Notes under the pieces: model-generated | The model's input: the letters and a program-made list of their open reading frames with translations, nothing else | What the model was told of the DNA's origin: nothing | Database searches by the model: none | Program-made: the position numbers and the translations under genes | In this document: piece by piece, positions 9,192 through 19,424 of the stretch | How positions within the stretch are numbered: position 1 is the stretch's first letter | Layout: each line of letters begins with the position of its first letter | Assembly (NCBI RefSeq): GCF_009765215.1 | Contig: NZ_VLNV01000008.1 | Span: forward strand, 62,001-126,000 | DNA from: Lysobacter prati | GTDB lineage: Bacteria; Pseudomonadota; Gammaproteobacteria; Xanthomonadales; Xanthomonadaceae | Direction: 5' to 3' | Length of the DNA stretch: 64,000 nt

Positions 9192-10850
9192 ATGCGCTCT
9201 TTGCCTGTAACGAAGACGTTGTCCGTGGCGATGTTGATCGCCTTGTTGCCTGCCTGCCAGCGCGCAGCCCCGCCTGATGCGGGAGTTGCGGCGTCCAAGC
9301 CGGCAGTGGCGGTGGCATCGGCGAATGCCGCTCCCGCGCCTGCCCGCTTCGCGTTCGCCGAGGTCGGCATCGCCGAACTGCAGGCACGCATGGAACGCGG
9401 CGAACTCAGCAGCCATGCGCTGACCCAGGCCTATCTCGACCAGATCGCCGCCATCGACGATGCCGGCCCGCGACTCAATGCGGTGATCGAGACGAATCCG
9501 GACGCACTCAAGGAAGCCGACGCACGCGATGCCGAGCGCAAGGCCGGCCGCGTCCGCGGCCCGCTGCACGGCGTGCCGATCCTGCTCAAGGACAACATCG
9601 ACGCCACGCCGATGGTGAACTCGGCCGGCTCGCTCGCGCTTGCCTCGCACCACCCGCGCACCGACGCCTTCCTGGTGGCGCGCCTGCGCGATGCCGGGGC
9701 GGTGATCCTGGGCAAGACCAACCTCAGCGAATGGGCCAACTTCCGCTCCTCGCGCTCGAGCTCCGGCTGGAGCGCGCGCGGTGGACAGACGCGCAACCCC
9801 TACGCACTCGATCGCTCGCCATGCGGCTCCAGTTCCGGCAGCGGCAGCGCCATCGCCGCCAGCCTGGCCGCTGCCGCCATCGGCACCGAGACCGATGGCA
9901 GCATCATCTGCCCGTCCTCGGTCGCCGGCCTGGTCGGCATCAAGCCGACCGTCGGCCTGGTCAGCCGCAACGGCATCATCCCGATCTCGCACAGCCAGGA
10001 CACCGCCGGCCCGATGGCGCGCAGCGTCGCCGACGCGGCGGTACTTCTGTCGGCGATCGTCGGCCGCGACGACGCCGACCCGGCGACCGCCGAAAGCACC
10101 GGCCGGGCGATGTTCGACTACCACGCCCGGCTCAATGCCGACGGCCTGCGCGGCGCGCGAATCGGCGTTTTGCGAAAGGCCATGGGCTTCCACCCCGCCG
10201 CCGACGCCGCGCTGGAGCGCAGCATCGAGGCGATGCGCAAGGCTGGCGCGGAAGTCGTCGACGTCGAGATCGCGGGCGCAGGCAGCTGGAACGAGCCGGA
10301 AATGGACGTGCTGCTGTATGAGTTCAAGCACGGCGTCGATGGCTATCTGTCGCGCAGCGGCGCGCAGGTCACTTCGCTGGCCGGCCTGATCGACTACAAC
10401 CGCAAGAATGCCGGCAAGGAGATGCCCTACTTCGGCCAGGAGCTGTTCGAACGCGCGCAGGCCAAGGGCGCGCTCGACGAGATCGGCTACATCGAGGCGC
10501 GCAGCAAGGCCCGTCGCCTCGCCCGCGCCGAAGGCCTGGAAGCGACGCTGACAGCGAACAACCTTGATGCCGTGGTGGCGCCTGCCACCGCGCCGGCGTG
10601 GTTGATCGATCCGGTCAACGGCGATCATTTCCTCGGCGAAGGCTACGGTGCCGCTGCGGTGGCTGGCACGCCCAGCATCACCGTGCCGATGGGCGACAGC
10701 TTCGGCCTGCCGATCGGCATCATCTTCATGGGCCCGGCCTGGAGCGAACCGCGCCTGATCGAACTGGCGTATGCGTTCGAGCAGAAGACCAAGGCGCGCA
10801 AGGCACCGCAGTTCCTGGCGACGGTGGCGCTGGGTAACAGCAAGAGCTAA
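9192..10850 (+). CDS. Amidase-signature family lipoprotein
   Basis: Amide hydrolase of the Ser-cisSer-Lys family, 552 aa. Residues 1-22 form a lipoprotein signal ending in LLPAC with Cys22 as the acylation site, so the enzyme is exported and membrane-anchored. Catalytic residues are visible: Lys133 (GVPILLKDN), cis-Ser213 (GSSSGSGSA) and nucleophile Ser237 ([13 protein letters not shown]), with the usual 24-residue spacing. An Ala/Pro-rich linker follows the lipobox. Substrate is unknown. GatA is excluded by the signal peptide and the absence of gatB/gatC. The gene is convergent with the DAHP synthase gene. Confidence 0.9.
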   Translation: MRSLPVTKTLSVAMLIALLPACQRAAPPDAGVAASKPAVAVASANAAPAPARFAFAEVGIAELQARMERGELSSHALTQAYLDQIAAIDDAGPRLNAVIETNPDALKEADARDAERKAGRVRGPLHGVPILLKDNIDATPMVNSAGSLALASHHPRTDAFLVARLRDAGAVILGKTNLSEWANFRSSRSSSGWSARGGQTRNPYALDRSPCGSSSGSGSAIAASLAAAAIGTETDGSIICPSSVAGLVGIKPTVGLVSRNGIIPISHSQDTAGPMARSVADAAVLLSAIVGRDDADPATAESTGRAMFDYHARLNADGLRGARIGVLRKAMGFHPAADAALERSIEAMRKAGAEVVDVEIAGAGSWNEPEMDVLLYEFKHGVDGYLSRSGAQVTSLAGLIDYNRKNAGKEMPYFGQELFERAQAKGALDEIGYIEARSKARRLARAEGLEATLTANNLDAVVAPATAPAWLIDPVNGDHFLGEGYGAAAVAGTPSITVPMGDSFGLPIGIIFMGPAWSEPRLIELAYAFEQKTKARKAPQFLATVALGNSKS

Positions 10851-10851
10851 C

Positions 10852-10980
10852 CCCTCTTCCGCCCCTTCGGGGCACCTTCTCCCACAAGGGGAGAAGGAAG
10901 AGCCACCAACAGTTCGCGGTGCACATACCCCTCTCCCCTTGTGGGAGAGGGACAGGCCGCGAACGCGGCCAGGGAGAGGG
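10852..10980. repeat. Composite inverted-unit repeat (CCCTCTCCC type), copy A
   Basis: Two related units in opposite orientation lie between the convergent amidase and DAHP synthase genes. The forward unit is 10929-10980: hairpin ccctctccc/gggagaggg, then ggccgc/gcggcc with a GAAC loop, then AGGGAGAGGG. The reverse unit is 10861-10897: hairpins gcccc/ggggc and ccttctccc/gggagaagg. Copy B at 27519-27643 has the same layout. It may act as a bidirectional transcription stop. Confidence 0.75.
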
Positions 10981-10986
10981 GACGCC

Positions 10987-12375
10987 TTACGTCGGCGCCG
11001 CGATCTGCGCCTGCTTGCGCACGATCAGCATCGCGATCTCCAGCGCCTGCTCGTAATTCAGGCGCGGATCGACCGTCGACATGTACGCCCGCTCCAGATC
11101 GCTCTCGGTCAGCTCGCGCGCGCCACCCAGGCACTCGGTGACATCCTCGCCCGTCAGCTCCAGGTGCACGCCACCCAGGCGCGTTCCGGCCGCGGCATGC
11201 AACTCGAACGACTGCTCCAGCTCGCTGCGGATGTTGCGGAAGCGACGCGTCTTGTAGCCGTTGCTGGTGCTCTCGGTGTTGCCGTGCATCGGATCGCACA
11301 CCCACAGCACGCGACGCCCGTCGCGACGCATGGCATCGAGCAGCGGCGGCAGCTTCTCGGCAATGCCGGTCGCGCCCATGCGATGGATGAAGGTCAGGCG
11401 GCCGGGCTCGTCCTCGGGGTTGAGCAGGTCGATCGTGCGCAGCAACTGGTCCGGCGTCACCGACGGACCGACCTTCAGCGCGATCGGGTTGCGGATACCG
11501 CGGAAGTATTCGGCGTGGGCACCGTCGACCGCAGCGGTACGCATTCCGATCCACGGGTAATGCGTGCTGAGGTTGAACCAGCCCCAGTGACGCGGCACCT
11601 GCCGCGTCAGCGACTCTTCGTACGGCAGCAGCAACGCTTCGTGCGACGTGTAGAAGTCGACGCGGTTGAGGTTGTGCACTTCAGAGCCGGACAGTGTCTC
11701 CATGAAGCGCACCGCATCGCCGATCGCGGTGACCATGCGCCGGTATTCCTCGGCGAGCTCGGAGTGGCCAACCCAGCTCAGGTTCCAGTATTCGGGATGG
11801 TGCAGGTCGGCGAAACCGCCGTCGATCAGGGCGCGGACGAAGTTCATCGTCATCGCCGAACGCGCATGTGCCTTGATCATCCGGCGTGGATCCGGCGCGC
11901 GCGCAGCGGCAGTGAACTCCGGTGCGTTGACCATGTCACCGCGGTAGCTCGGCAACGTCACCTCACCGATCGTCTCGGTGTCGGTCGACCGCGGCTTGGC
12001 GTACTGGCCAGCGAAACGACCGACGCGAACCACCGGCTTGCGCATGCCATGGACGAGCACCAGGCTCATTTGCAGCAGCACCTTGAGGCGGTTGGAAATC
12101 ACCCCGGAGTTGCAGGCCGAGAAGCTCTCGGCGCAATCACCACCCTGCAACAGGAAGCGCTTGCCCTCCTGTGCCTCGGCCAGCTGCTGCTTGAGCGAGA
12201 GGATCTCCCACGACGTCACCAGCGGCGGCAGGTCGCGCAATTCGGCCAGCGCTGATTCCAGTGCGGCCGCGTCCGGATACTGCGGCAACTGCATCGCAGT
12301 ACGGTTGCGCCACGACTGCGGATTCCAGTCGGTGGGCAGGTTCACGGCACGGAGGTTGCGATCGGGGCTGGGCAT
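10987..12375 (-). CDS. 3-deoxy-7-phosphoheptulonate (DAHP) synthase, class II
   Basis: Condenses phosphoenolpyruvate and erythrose 4-phosphate, the first step of the shikimate pathway. The 462-aa protein is the plant-like class II type: WNPQSWR near the N terminus, FLLQGGDCAESF with a metal-binding Cys, RVGRFAGQYAKPRS, and the CDPMHGNT block with a metal-binding His. The ATG at 12375 (MPSPDRNL) gives the usual length. An in-frame GTG at 12405 is possible, and neither has a strong Shine-Dalgarno sequence. Class II enzymes are not regulated like AroF/G/H, so feedback behaviour is unknown. Confidence 0.93.
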   Translation of the reverse strand: MPSPDRNLRAVNLPTDWNPQSWRNRTAMQLPQYPDAAALESALAELRDLPPLVTSWEILSLKQQLAEAQEGKRFLLQGGDCAESFSACNSGVISNRLKVLLQMSLVLVHGMRKPVVRVGRFAGQYAKPRSTDTETIGEVTLPSYRGDMVNAPEFTAAARAPDPRRMIKAHARSAMTMNFVRALIDGGFADLHHPEYWNLSWVGHSELAEEYRRMVTAIGDAVRFMETLSGSEVHNLNRVDFYTSHEALLLPYEESLTRQVPRHWGWFNLSTHYPWIGMRTAAVDGAHAEYFRGIRNPIALKVGPSVTPDQLLRTIDLLNPEDEPGRLTFIHRMGATGIAEKLPPLLDAMRRDGRRVLWVCDPMHGNTESTSNGYKTRRFRNIRSELEQSFELHAAAGTRLGGVHLELTGEDVTECLGGARELTESDLERAYMSTVDPRLNYEQALEIAMLIVRKQAQIAAPT

Positions 12376-12454
12376 GACACGAAATGCTGCAATGCGGCGA
12401 ATCACTATGGGCGCTAGTCAGGCGCCCTGCAACCGTTACAGCGGCAACAGTAGC

Positions 12455-12961
12455 CTAGCGGCGACGGAACGCCGCATACCCGGCCCACAGCGCCAGCAGC
12501 ACGAACCAGACCAGGCTCCAGGTCGGCATCGACAAGCCGAGGAACGACCAGTCGACATTGGCGCACTCGCCCGAGCCGGTCATCACCTTGCGGATCACGC
12601 CGGTGATCGGCATCGCATCGAGCATGTAGTCCAGGCCCGGGCCGCACGACGGCACCTGGTCCGGCGGAAGATGCTGCAGGCGAACGTGATTGCCGGCGAC
12701 CGCGATGCCGCTCAGTGCAGCCAGTAGCGCCGCGACACCATAGCCACGGCGACCGCTCACGCCTTTGGGCGCGTGCAATGCACCGAGCAGGAACACCAGG
12801 CCCATCGCGAAGAACGCCACGCGCTGGAAGATGCACAGCGGGCACGGCTCGAGACCGTCGTGGAGCTGGAGGTAGAACGCGAAGCCCAACAGGCCGGCGC
12901 AGGCGAGGAAACCGATCAGGAACTGGATGCGGAACGAGCCGCGCAGGATGGCATTGGTCAT
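12455..12961 (-). CDS. dsbB: Disulfide bond formation protein B
   Basis: Inner-membrane quinone reductase that reoxidises DsbA. The 168-aa protein has four membrane segments (about 12-30, 46-63, 73-90 and 147-164). Both periplasmic cysteine pairs are present: Cys40-Pro-Leu-Cys43, and Cys106 with Cys133. The start MTNAILRGSF at 12961 fits the family; the longer frame would add unrelated residues before the first membrane helix. It stands between the DAHP synthase gene and the rplQ terminator. No dsbA is in the window. Confidence 0.93.
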   Translation of the reverse strand: MTNAILRGSFRIQFLIGFLACAGLLGFAFYLQLHDGLEPCPLCIFQRVAFFAMGLVFLLGALHAPKGVSGRRGYGVAALLAALSGIAVAGNHVRLQHLPPDQVPSCGPGLDYMLDAMPITGVIRKVMTGSGECANVDWSFLGLSMPTWSLVWFVLLALWAGYAAFRRR

Positions 12962-13040
12962 GCCGCCAAGCTTAACGGCGATGCGCGGGCGCAGCCAGTC
13001 GGCCTGGCGCGCTGGGCACACCGTTTGTCGCAGCCCCAAA

Positions 13041-13068
13041 AAACAAAACCCCGGCATGGGCCGGGGTT
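13041..13068 (-). terminator. Terminator of the alpha operon (after rplQ)
   Basis: A 9-bp perfect stem aaccccggc/gccggggtt (13047-13055/13060-13068) with a 4-nt loop is followed on the minus strand by TTTTGTTTTTT. It lies 25 bp after rplQ and is a strong intrinsic terminator for the ribosomal gene chain. Confidence 0.9.
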
Positions 13069-13092
13069 CTGCGAAACACATTGCGCGACGGA

Positions 13093-13467
13093 TTACTCCG
13101 CAGCGGCTTCCGGACGGTCGACCAGCTCGACGTAGGCCATCGGCGCATTGTCGCCAGCGCGGAAACCGCACTTGAGGATGCGCAGGTAGCCGCCCGGACG
13201 GGACTGGTAACGCGGGCCGAGGGTGGTGAACAGCGTGCCCACGGCTTCCTTGTCGCGCAGGCGCGAGAAGGCAAGGCGGCGGTTGGCAACGCCATCGACC
13301 TTACCCAGGGTGATGAGCGGCTCGGCGACGCGACGCAGCTCCTTGGCCTTGGGCAGGGTGGTGCGGATGAGGCCGTGCTTGATCAGCGAGGCCGCCATGT
13401 TGGTGAACATGGCATCGCGGTGAGCACTGGTGCGGCTGAACTTACGGCCGGATTTCTGGTGGCGCAT
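13093..13467 (-). CDS. rplQ: 50S ribosomal protein L17
   Basis: Large-subunit protein at the polypeptide exit region. The 124-aa product begins [17 protein letters not shown] and contains [11 protein letters not shown], both hallmarks of L17. AGGAA lies before the ATG at 13467; a longer open frame to 13530 has no support. It is the last gene of the alpha operon, after rpoA, but is separated from it by a 194-bp hairpin-rich spacer where most relatives have a short one. Confidence 0.97.
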   Translation of the reverse strand: MRHQKSGRKFSRTSAHRDAMFTNMAASLIKHGLIRTTLPKAKELRRVAEPLITLGKVDGVANRRLAFSRLRDKEAVGTLFTTLGPRYQSRPGGYLRILKCGFRAGDNAPMAYVELVDRPEAAAE

Positions 13468-13577
13468 GGTCGTGATTCCTGATGAATGTTGATTCGTTGA
13501 ACTTCGCTGTCGCCATCCAGGCGTTGACACAGTGGACTGCGGGTGGCCCGAACCGACCCTCCGTGGCCGGCTTGCCG

Positions 13578-13640
13578 CGAGCCTTCAGGCTCGTCGGTGT
13601 CTTGCTTGAAGAACACAGGCCGCACCCGAAGGTGCGGCCT
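13578..13640 (-). other. Two hairpins between rpoA and rplQ
   Basis: Perfect stems cgagcc/ggctcg (13578-13583/13588-13593, loop TTCA) and aggccgcacc/ggtgcggcct (13617-13626/13631-13640, loop CGAA). There is no T-run on the minus strand, so simple termination is unlikely. RNA processing or partial attenuation between rpoA and rplQ is possible. Confidence 0.6.
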
Positions 13641-13661
13641 GTCTGGAACCGAGCGTTACGC

Positions 13662-14660
13662 TCAGCCCATCATGCCGTGCTGGGCGATGCCAGCGGGCGG
13701 CCAGTTTTCCAGCTTCATGCCGAGCGAAAGACCGCGCTGGGCGAGGACTTCCTTGATCTCGGTGAGCGACTTCTTGCCGAGGTTCGGCGTCTTGAGCAGC
13801 TCCACTTCGGTCTTCTGAATCAGATCGCCGACGTAGTAGATGCTCTCGGCCTTGAGGCAGTTGGCCGAACGCACGGTGAGCTCGAGGTCGTCGATCGGAC
13901 GCAGCAGGATCGGGTCGATGCCGCTGGTGGCCGGCTTCGCCGCACCGCGATCGCGGTGGGTGAAGTCGCCGAACACCGACAGCTGGTCGGTGAGGATGTC
14001 GGCCGCGGTGCGGACGGCTTCCTCGGCGTCGATCGTGCCGTTGGTCTCGATGTCGAGAACCAGCTTGTCCAGGTCGGTGCGCTGCTCCACGCGGGCCGCT
14101 TCAACGGCATACGCGACGCGGCGGACCGGCGAGAAGCTGGCGTCCAGCATCAGGCGACCAATGGCGCGGGTTTCCTCGTCCGGGCGACGACGAGCGGCGG
14201 CCGGCTGGTAGCCGAAACCACGCTCGATCTTCAGACGCATGTTGAGCGCGGTGTCCTTGGTCAGGTGCGCGATCACATGCTCGGTGTTGAGGATCTCGAC
14301 GTTATGGTCGGTCTTGATGTCACCGGCGGTGACGATGCCGGGGCCCTGCTTGGCGAGCGACAGGGTCGCCGACTCGCCGGTGTGCATGCGGATGGCGACG
14401 TCCTTGAGGTTCAGCAGAACCTCGAGGACATCCTCCTGCAGGCCTTCGACCGTGGTGTACTCGTGCAGCACGCCATCGATCTCGACTTCCGTGATTGCGA
14501 AGCCCGGGATCGACGACAGCAGCACGCGGCGCAGCGCATTGCCGAGGGTGTGGCCATAGCCACGCTCCAGCGGCTCGATCACGACCTTGGCACGGTTGCC
14601 CGTAAGGCGTTCGATCTGGGGGCCGCGCGGGCGCAGCACCTGGTTTGCGGTAACCGTCAT
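13662..14660 (-). CDS. rpoA: RNA polymerase alpha subunit
   Basis: Alpha subunit, 332 aa: an N-terminal dimerisation domain (about 1-235) holding [17 protein letters not shown], a linker, and a C-terminal domain (about 250-320) with [16 protein letters not shown] and [13 protein letters not shown] that binds UP elements and activators. Length is normal. It is cotranscribed with rpsM, rpsK and rpsD upstream and rplQ downstream, the standard alpha operon order. Confidence 0.98.
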   Translation of the reverse strand: MTVTANQVLRPRGPQIERLTGNRAKVVIEPLERGYGHTLGNALRRVLLSSIPGFAITEVEIDGVLHEYTTVEGLQEDVLEVLLNLKDVAIRMHTGESATLSLAKQGPGIVTAGDIKTDHNVEILNTEHVIAHLTKDTALNMRLKIERGFGYQPAAARRRPDEETRAIGRLMLDASFSPVRRVAYAVEAARVEQRTDLDKLVLDIETNGTIDAEEAVRTAADILTDQLSVFGDFTHRDRGAAKPATSGIDPILLRPIDDLELTVRSANCLKAESIYYVGDLIQKTEVELLKTPNLGKKSLTEIKEVLAQRGLSLGMKLENWPPAGIAQHGMMG

Positions 14661-14678
14661 GTTGTGGCGTCTCCTGGA

Positions 14679-15308
14679 TTACTTCGAGTACAGCTCGACG
14701 ATCAGCGCTTCATTGATGTCTTGCGGCAGGTCAGAACGATCCGGAACAGCCTTGAACACACCAGCGAACTTCTTGCTGTCGACTTCAACCCACGACGGCG
14801 AGAGGTCCATCTGCTGCGCCACGGTCAGGGATTCCTGCACGCGGAGCTGCTTCTGGGCGCGTTCGGCCAGCGCGATCGCGTCGCCAGCCTTGACCTGGTA
14901 CGAAGGCAGGTTGACCGACTTGCCGTTGACCGTGACGCCGCGGTGCGAAACCAGCTGGCGGGCGGCCGGACGCGTCACCGCGAAACCCATGCGGTAGACG
15001 ACGTTGTCAAGGCGGGTCTCGAGGAGCTGCAGCAGGTTTTCACCCGTGTTGCCCTTCTTGGTCGAGGCCTTCTTGTAGTAGTTGCGGAACTGACGCTCCA
15101 GCAGACCGTAGATACGCTTGACCTTCTGCTTCTCGCGAAGCTGGGTGGCGTAGTCGGACAGCTTGCCCTTGCGGGCGGTCGGGCCATGCTGGCCGGGCTT
15201 CTGCTCGAGCTTGCACTTGGAGTCAAGTGCACGAGCGGACGACTTCAAGCCGAGGTCGGCGCCTTCGCGACGAGCGAGCTTACAGGTGGGACCAATATAA
15301 CGAGCCAT
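14679..15308 (-). CDS. rpsD: 30S ribosomal protein S4
   Basis: Primary 16S rRNA-binding protein and, in enterobacteria, the translational repressor of the alpha operon. The 209-aa product begins [16 protein letters not shown] and carries the S4 RNA-binding domain at about 97-160 ([26 protein letters not shown]). It starts 14 bp after the rpsK stop and ends 18 bp before rpoA. Only two cysteines are near the N terminus, so it is not the zinc-binding form. Confidence 0.97.
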   Translation of the reverse strand: MARYIGPTCKLARREGADLGLKSSARALDSKCKLEQKPGQHGPTARKGKLSDYATQLREKQKVKRIYGLLERQFRNYYKKASTKKGNTGENLLQLLETRLDNVVYRMGFAVTRPAARQLVSHRGVTVNGKSVNLPSYQVKAGDAIALAERAQKQLRVQESLTVAQQMDLSPSWVEVDSKKFAGVFKAVPDRSDLPQDINEALIVELYSK

Positions 15309-15322
15309 TTTTCTTCAGCTCC

Positions 15323-15715
15323 TCAGACGCGACGCTTCTTCGGCGGACGGCACCCGTTGTGCGGGATAGGCGTCACGTCGATGATGTTCATGATCTTGTA
15401 ACCGACGTTGTTCAGCGAACGAACGGCGGACTCACGGCCCGGACCCGGACCCTTGATGCGCACTTCCAGCGACTTCACGCCGTAGTCGAGCGCAGCACGG
15501 CCTGCCTTTTCGGCAGCCACCTGGGCGGCGAACGGGGTCGACTTGCGGGAACCGCGGAAACCCGCGCCGCCCGAGGTCGCCCACGAGAGCGCGTTGCCCT
15601 GGCGGTCGGTGATCGTGATGATGGTGTTGTTGAAAGAAGCGTGGACGTGGGCGATGCCGTCGGTGACGACACGCTTGATCTTCTTCTTGGTTTTGGCAGC
15701 AGCCGGCTTAGCCAT
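15323..15715 (-). CDS. rpsK: 30S ribosomal protein S11
   Basis: Platform protein of the small subunit that contacts the E-site mRNA region. The 130-aa product has an [10 protein letters not shown] basic start, [16 protein letters not shown], and the C-terminal [19 protein letters not shown] typical of S11. It is tightly packed between rpsM (12-bp gap) and rpsD. Confidence 0.97.
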   Translation of the reverse strand: MAKPAAAKTKKKIKRVVTDGIAHVHASFNNTIITITDRQGNALSWATSGGAGFRGSRKSTPFAAQVAAEKAGRAALDYGVKSLEVRIKGPGPGRESAVRSLNNVGYKIMNIIDVTPIPHNGCRPPKKRRV

Positions 15716-15727
15716 GGTCTGTGTCCC

Positions 15728-16084
15728 TTACTTCCTGATGGCCTTGCGCGGGCCCTTGCGGGTACGTGCATTGGTCCGGGTGCGCTGGCCGCGAAGCGGC
15801 AGGCCGCGACGGTGACGCAGGCCGCGGAAGCAGCCCAGGTCCATCAGACGCTTGATGGCGATGCCGATTTCGCGACGCAGGTCGCCCTCGACAACGTACT
15901 TGCCGACTTCGGCGCGCAGGCGCTCGACTTCCGGCTCGGAAAGGTCACGGATCTTGATGGTGGCGGTGACGCCAGCCGAGACACAGACCTTCTTGGAACG
16001 GGTACGGCCGATGCCGTAAATGCTCTGGAGCCCAACCCAGACATGCTTCTGGGCAGGCAGATTGACGCCCGCAATACGCGCCAT
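15728..16084 (-). CDS. rpsM: 30S ribosomal protein S13
   Basis: Head protein of the small subunit that contacts 16S rRNA and the P-site tRNA. The 118-aa product begins [15 protein letters not shown], has the IYGIGRTRS helix-hairpin-helix and the basic tail [21 protein letters not shown] lies upstream of the ATG at 16084. It is the first gene of the alpha operon. rpmJ (L36), normally between secY and rpsM in enterobacteria, is missing here. Confidence 0.97.
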   Translation of the reverse strand: MARIAGVNLPAQKHVWVGLQSIYGIGRTRSKKVCVSAGVTATIKIRDLSEPEVERLRAEVGKYVVEGDLRREIGIAIKRLMDLGCFRGLRHRRGLPLRGQRTRTNARTRKGPRKAIRK

Positions 16085-16144
16085 AACGCGATCTCCAACT
16101 GATTGGCGGCCAGGACGGATTAATCCCGGCGGAGTGAACTGGAA

Positions 16145-16173
16145 AGTATACTTAGGTCTCGGGTTAATAGGAA
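16145..16173 (-). promoter_or_regulatory. Candidate alpha-operon promoter
   Basis: On the minus strand TATACT (16145-16150) is 17 bp from TTCCTA (16168-16173). This would give a leader of roughly 55 nt before rpsM. The -35 is only partly like consensus. Confidence 0.45.
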
Positions 16174-16206
16174 GCCCTACCGCGCCCGGGGGCACAGCAA
16201 AGCCCG

Positions 16207-16306
16207 GCATGGGGAGTGTGCCCATGCTCCGGCGACGAATCTGGACTGGCTGGGACAAAGCGATCAACTGCCCTGCCCCAACCCCGCGCGCTACTCTGGC
16301 GCGCGG
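16207..16306 (-). other. Hairpins between secY and rpsM
   Basis: Stems gcatggg/cccatgc (16207-16213/16221-16227) and ccgcgcg/cgcgcgg (16284-16290/16300-16306) fill the space after the secY stop at 16319. There is no T-run. They mark the spc/alpha boundary and precede the candidate rpsM promoter. Confidence 0.5.
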
Positions 16307-16318
16307 AACGGTCCGGAT

Positions 16319-17683
16319 TCACCCGCGCGCGAGACCGCCGCGCGAGCCGCCCTTCAAGTTCGCCTTCTTCAGCAGGCTCTCGTACTGATGCGACATCAGA
16401 TGAGCCTGGATCTGGGCGATGAAATCCATGACAACCACGACCACGATCAGCAGCGAGGTGCCGCCGAAGTAGAACGAGGTGCCCAGTTCGGTACGCATGA
16501 CCTCCGGGAGGAGGCACACGAGGACCAGGTAGATCGCGCCGGCCGCGGTAAGGCGGGTCAGCACGCCGTCAATATAGTCGGCGGTCGACTTGCCCGGACG
16601 GATGCCCGGGATCAGCGCGCCCGACTTCTTGAGATTATCGGCCGTTTCCTGCGAGTTGAACACCAGTGCGGTGTAGAAGAACGCAAAGCCGACGATCAGA
16701 CCCGCATACAGGATCATGTGCAGCGGCTCGCCCGGGTTCAGCCACTGGCTGACCCGATGCAGGGTCGAACCGGTGTTGCCCTGGCTGAACCAGTTGGCCG
16801 CCGTCGCCGGGAACATCACGATGCTCGAGGCGAAGATGGCCGGGATGACACCCGACATGTTCAGCTTCAGGGGCAGGAACGAGGACTGGTTCTGGTAGGC
16901 ACTGCGACCACCGCTGCGGCGGGCGTAGTTGACCGTGATCCGGCGCTGGCCCCGCTCGACGAACACCACGAAGTAGGTGAAACCCACCACGATGGCGACG
17001 ACCGCGATTGCGACCAGGGCGCTCATGTCGCCGTTGCGGATCTGCTCGAACATGCCGATGACGGCGGCGGGCAGGCCCGCGACGATGCCCGAGAAGATGA
17101 TCAGCGAGACGCCGTTGCCGATACCCCGCTCCGTAACCTGCTCGCCCAGCCACATCAGGAACATGGTGCCCGCGGTCAACGCGATCACCGCGGTCAGGAT
17201 GAAGCCCGGACCCGGGTTGTAGACCACCGCGATGCCCTGGCTGGCGCCGCCGGCCTGGAGGGCCGTGGCGATACCCCAGGCCTGGAACACGGCCAGCGGG
17301 ATCGCACCCATGCGCGACCACTGGTTGATCTTGCGACGGCCCGACTCGCCTTCCTTCTGGATGGCCTTCAGGCTCGGCACGATCTGCACCAGCAGCTGCA
17401 CGATGATCGATGCCGAGATGTACGGCATGACATTGAGTGCGAACAGGCTGAAGCGATGCAGGGCACCACCGGAGAACATGTTGAACATGTCCACGATCGT
17501 GCCCTTCTGGGTCTCCATCAACTGGAGCATCGCCTCCGGATTGACGCCCGGCACCGGGATGTAGCAACCGATGCGGTAGACAATCAGGGCACCAACGACG
17601 AACAGCAGGCGCTGACGGAGCTCGGTGAACTTCCCGAGCCCGCCACCGATACCGGCAACTGCATTGCTACCGCTGCGCGCCAT
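16319..17683 (-). CDS. secY: Protein translocase subunit SecY
   Basis: Channel subunit of the SecYEG translocon in the inner membrane. The 454-aa product has about ten membrane helices, the first containing [21 protein letters not shown], with the plug region just after it. The conserved cytoplasmic loops and the C-terminal [19 protein letters not shown] tail are basic. It starts 7 bp after rplO on the same strand, the classic spc operon end. secE is encoded at 44498. Confidence 0.98.
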   Translation of the reverse strand: MARSGSNAVAGIGGGLGKFTELRQRLLFVVGALIVYRIGCYIPVPGVNPEAMLQLMETQKGTIVDMFNMFSGGALHRFSLFALNVMPYISASIIVQLLVQIVPSLKAIQKEGESGRRKINQWSRMGAIPLAVFQAWGIATALQAGGASQGIAVVYNPGPGFILTAVIALTAGTMFLMWLGEQVTERGIGNGVSLIIFSGIVAGLPAAVIGMFEQIRNGDMSALVAIAVVAIVVGFTYFVVFVERGQRRITVNYARRSGGRSAYQNQSSFLPLKLNMSGVIPAIFASSIVMFPATAANWFSQGNTGSTLHRVSQWLNPGEPLHMILYAGLIVGFAFFYTALVFNSQETADNLKKSGALIPGIRPGKSTADYIDGVLTRLTAAGAIYLVLVCLLPEVMRTELGTSFYFGGTSLLIVVVVVMDFIAQIQAHLMSHQYESLLKKANLKGGSRGGLARG

Positions 17684-17690
17684 CTAGTCC

Positions 17691-18128
17691 TTACTCCTCG
17701 ACCTTGCCGCCGGCCGCTTCGATAGCGGCCTTGGCGCCGGCCGTAGCGGCCACGCCCTTGAGTACGAACTTCTTGGTGATCTCGCCCTTCTTGACGATGC
17801 GGGCCTGCTTGGCGTTGCTGTGGACCAGCTTGGCGGCCTTGAGCGCTGCGAAGTCGATCTCGCCAGCTTCCAGCTTTTCCAGCTGGTACATCATCACTTC
17901 GGCGGTGTCCTTGAGCAGCTTCGAACGGAAGCCGATCTTGGGCAGGCGACGCTGCATGGGCATCTGGCCGCCTTCGAAGCCAGCCTTGATCTTGCCCTTG
18001 CCGGAGCGTGCGAACGAGCCCTTGTGGCCGCGGCCGCAGGTCTTGCCCAGGCCCGAACCGATACCACGGCCGACGCGGGTGCGCTCCTGGCGGGCGCCTT
18101 CAGCGGGTTGCAGAGTGTTGAGACGCAT
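17691..18128 (-). CDS. rplO: 50S ribosomal protein L15
   Basis: Late-assembling large-subunit protein. The 145-aa product has [20 protein letters not shown] at the start and the glycine-rich [17 protein letters not shown] rRNA-binding segment, followed by [17 protein letters not shown]. It lies between rpmD (5-bp gap) and secY (7-bp gap) in spc order. Confidence 0.97.
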   Translation of the reverse strand: MRLNTLQPAEGARQERTRVGRGIGSGLGKTCGRGHKGSFARSGKGKIKAGFEGGQMPMQRRLPKIGFRSKLLKDTAEVMMYQLEKLEAGEIDFAALKAAKLVHSNAKQARIVKKGEITKKFVLKGVAATAGAKAAIEAAGGKVEE

Positions 18129-18133
18129 ATCGA

Positions 18134-18334
18134 TTACTCCTCGACTTTGACGAGGTAGTGGAGCTGATTGATCAGACCGCGAACCTGCGGGCTGTCCTTC
18201 AGTTCACGCACATCGTTGAGCTTGTTCAGGCCCAGCGCACGCACCGACAGGCGGTGACGCGACTGGGTGCCACGCAGACCCTTGACCAGGCGCACCTTGA
18301 CGGTGCCGCCCTGCTTGGCTTCGACCTTAGCCAT
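18134..18334 (-). CDS. rpmD: 50S ribosomal protein L30
   Basis: Small large-subunit protein of 66 aa, slightly longer than the 59 aa of E. coli. It has [24 protein letters not shown] and ends [11 protein letters not shown]. Its ATG lies inside the last codons of rpsE (8-nt overlap), so translation is probably coupled. Confidence 0.96.
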   Translation of the reverse strand: MAKVEAKQGGTVKVRLVKGLRGTQSRHRLSVRALGLNKLNDVRELKDSPQVRGLINQLHYLVKVEE

Positions 18335-18869
18335 GGTTCAGCTCCTCCACCTTCTTGCCACGCTTGGCGGCAATCTTCGCCGGCGAGTGCATGTCGCCCA
18401 GGCCCTTGAGGGTGGCGCGAACGAGGTTGATGGGGTTACGCGAACCGACGGCCTTGGCCAGCACGTTCTTCACGCCAACCGCTTCCAGGACAGCGCGCAT
18501 CGCGCCGCCGGCGATCACGCCGGTACCTTCGGAAGCCGGCTGCATGAACACGCGGGCTGCGCCGTGACCGGCCTTGACCGAGTGCCACAGGGTGCCGTTG
18601 TTCAGGTCGACGTTGTTCATGCTCTTGCGGGCATATTCCATCGACTTCTGGATGGCGACCGGCACTTCGCGTGCCTTGCCGTAACCGAAACCAACCTTGC
18701 CGTTGCCGTCGCCCACCACCGTCAGTGCGGTGAAGGTGAACTGGCGACCGCCCTTGACGGTCTTGCTGACGCGGTTGACCGCGATCAGCTTCTCGATCAT
18801 GCCATCGTCGATTTCTTCGCGGTTGCGGTCGCGATCACGACCCCGCGGTGCACGTTGTTCTTCTGCCAT
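18327..18869 (-). CDS. rpsE: 30S ribosomal protein S5
   Basis: Decoding-fidelity protein of the small subunit. The 180-aa product has an acidic/basic N-terminal stretch ([20 protein letters not shown]), the double-stranded RNA-binding fold with [19 protein letters not shown], and [13 protein letters not shown] near the C terminus. It overlaps rpmD. Unlike the compact enterobacterial spc operon, it is separated from rplR by 172 bp with hairpins. Confidence 0.97.
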   Translation of the reverse strand: MAEEQRAPRGRDRDRNREEIDDGMIEKLIAVNRVSKTVKGGRQFTFTALTVVGDGNGKVGFGYGKAREVPVAIQKSMEYARKSMNNVDLNNGTLWHSVKAGHGAARVFMQPASEGTGVIAGGAMRAVLEAVGVKNVLAKAVGSRNPINLVRATLKGLGDMHSPAKIAAKRGKKVEELNHG

Positions 18870-18964
18870 TTCGAATACTCGTTAGTTGAAGGATTTGCGG
18901 CGTGGCCGCTTATGGTTGTGGATTACCGCGGATGTTTCGCGAACCCGGGAACCCGTGGACGCGC

Positions 18965-19017
18965 CCGACACATACCGGTGTCGGCGGGGAAACTTCTGCG
19001 TGGGGCCGAAGCCCCAC
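18965..19017 (-). other. Two hairpins between rplR and rpsE
   Basis: Perfect 7-bp stems ccgacac/gtgtcgg (18965-18971/18978-18984) and gtggggc/gccccac (19000-19006/19011-19017, loop CGAA) lie in the 172-bp spacer. The minus strand has no clean T-run. An RNase processing or partial termination role is possible. Confidence 0.6.
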
Positions 19018-19041
19018 ACATTCAAGTCAGGCGGTGAAGCC

Positions 19042-19395
19042 TTAGAACTGCAGGCCGCCCTCGCGAGCGGCATCGGCCAGCGCCTTGATGCGACCGTGGT
19101 AGCGGTAGCCCGAGCGGTCGAATGCGACCTTCTCGACACCGGCAGCCTTGGCCTTCTCGGCGATCGCACGACCGACCTTGATGGCGGCGTCGGAGTTCTT
19201 GCCGTTCTTCAGGCCTTCCTTGACGTCGGCCTGGACGGTCGAGGCCGCAGCCAGGACCTTGGAACCGTCGGCGGTGAAGACCTGGGCGTACAGATGCTGA
19301 CCGGTGCGAAGCACCGTCAGGCGCGGCACGCCGAGATCGCGGATGTGCGAACGGGTGGACTTGGCGCGGCGCAGGCGAGCAATGTTCTTGTTCAT
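19042..19395 (-). CDS. rplR: 50S ribosomal protein L18
   Basis: 5S rRNA-binding protein of the central protuberance, 117 aa, the same length as in E. coli. It has an [14 protein letters not shown] basic start, [16 protein letters not shown], and ends [26 protein letters not shown]. It follows rplF by 29 bp. Confidence 0.97.
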   Translation of the reverse strand: MNKNIARLRRAKSTRSHIRDLGVPRLTVLRTGQHLYAQVFTADGSKVLAAASTVQADVKEGLKNGKNSDAAIKVGRAIAEKAKAAGVEKVAFDRSGYRYHGRIKALADAAREGGLQF

Positions 19396-19424
19396 TTCTA
19401 TGTCTCCGAAAGCTGAAGAGCCGA

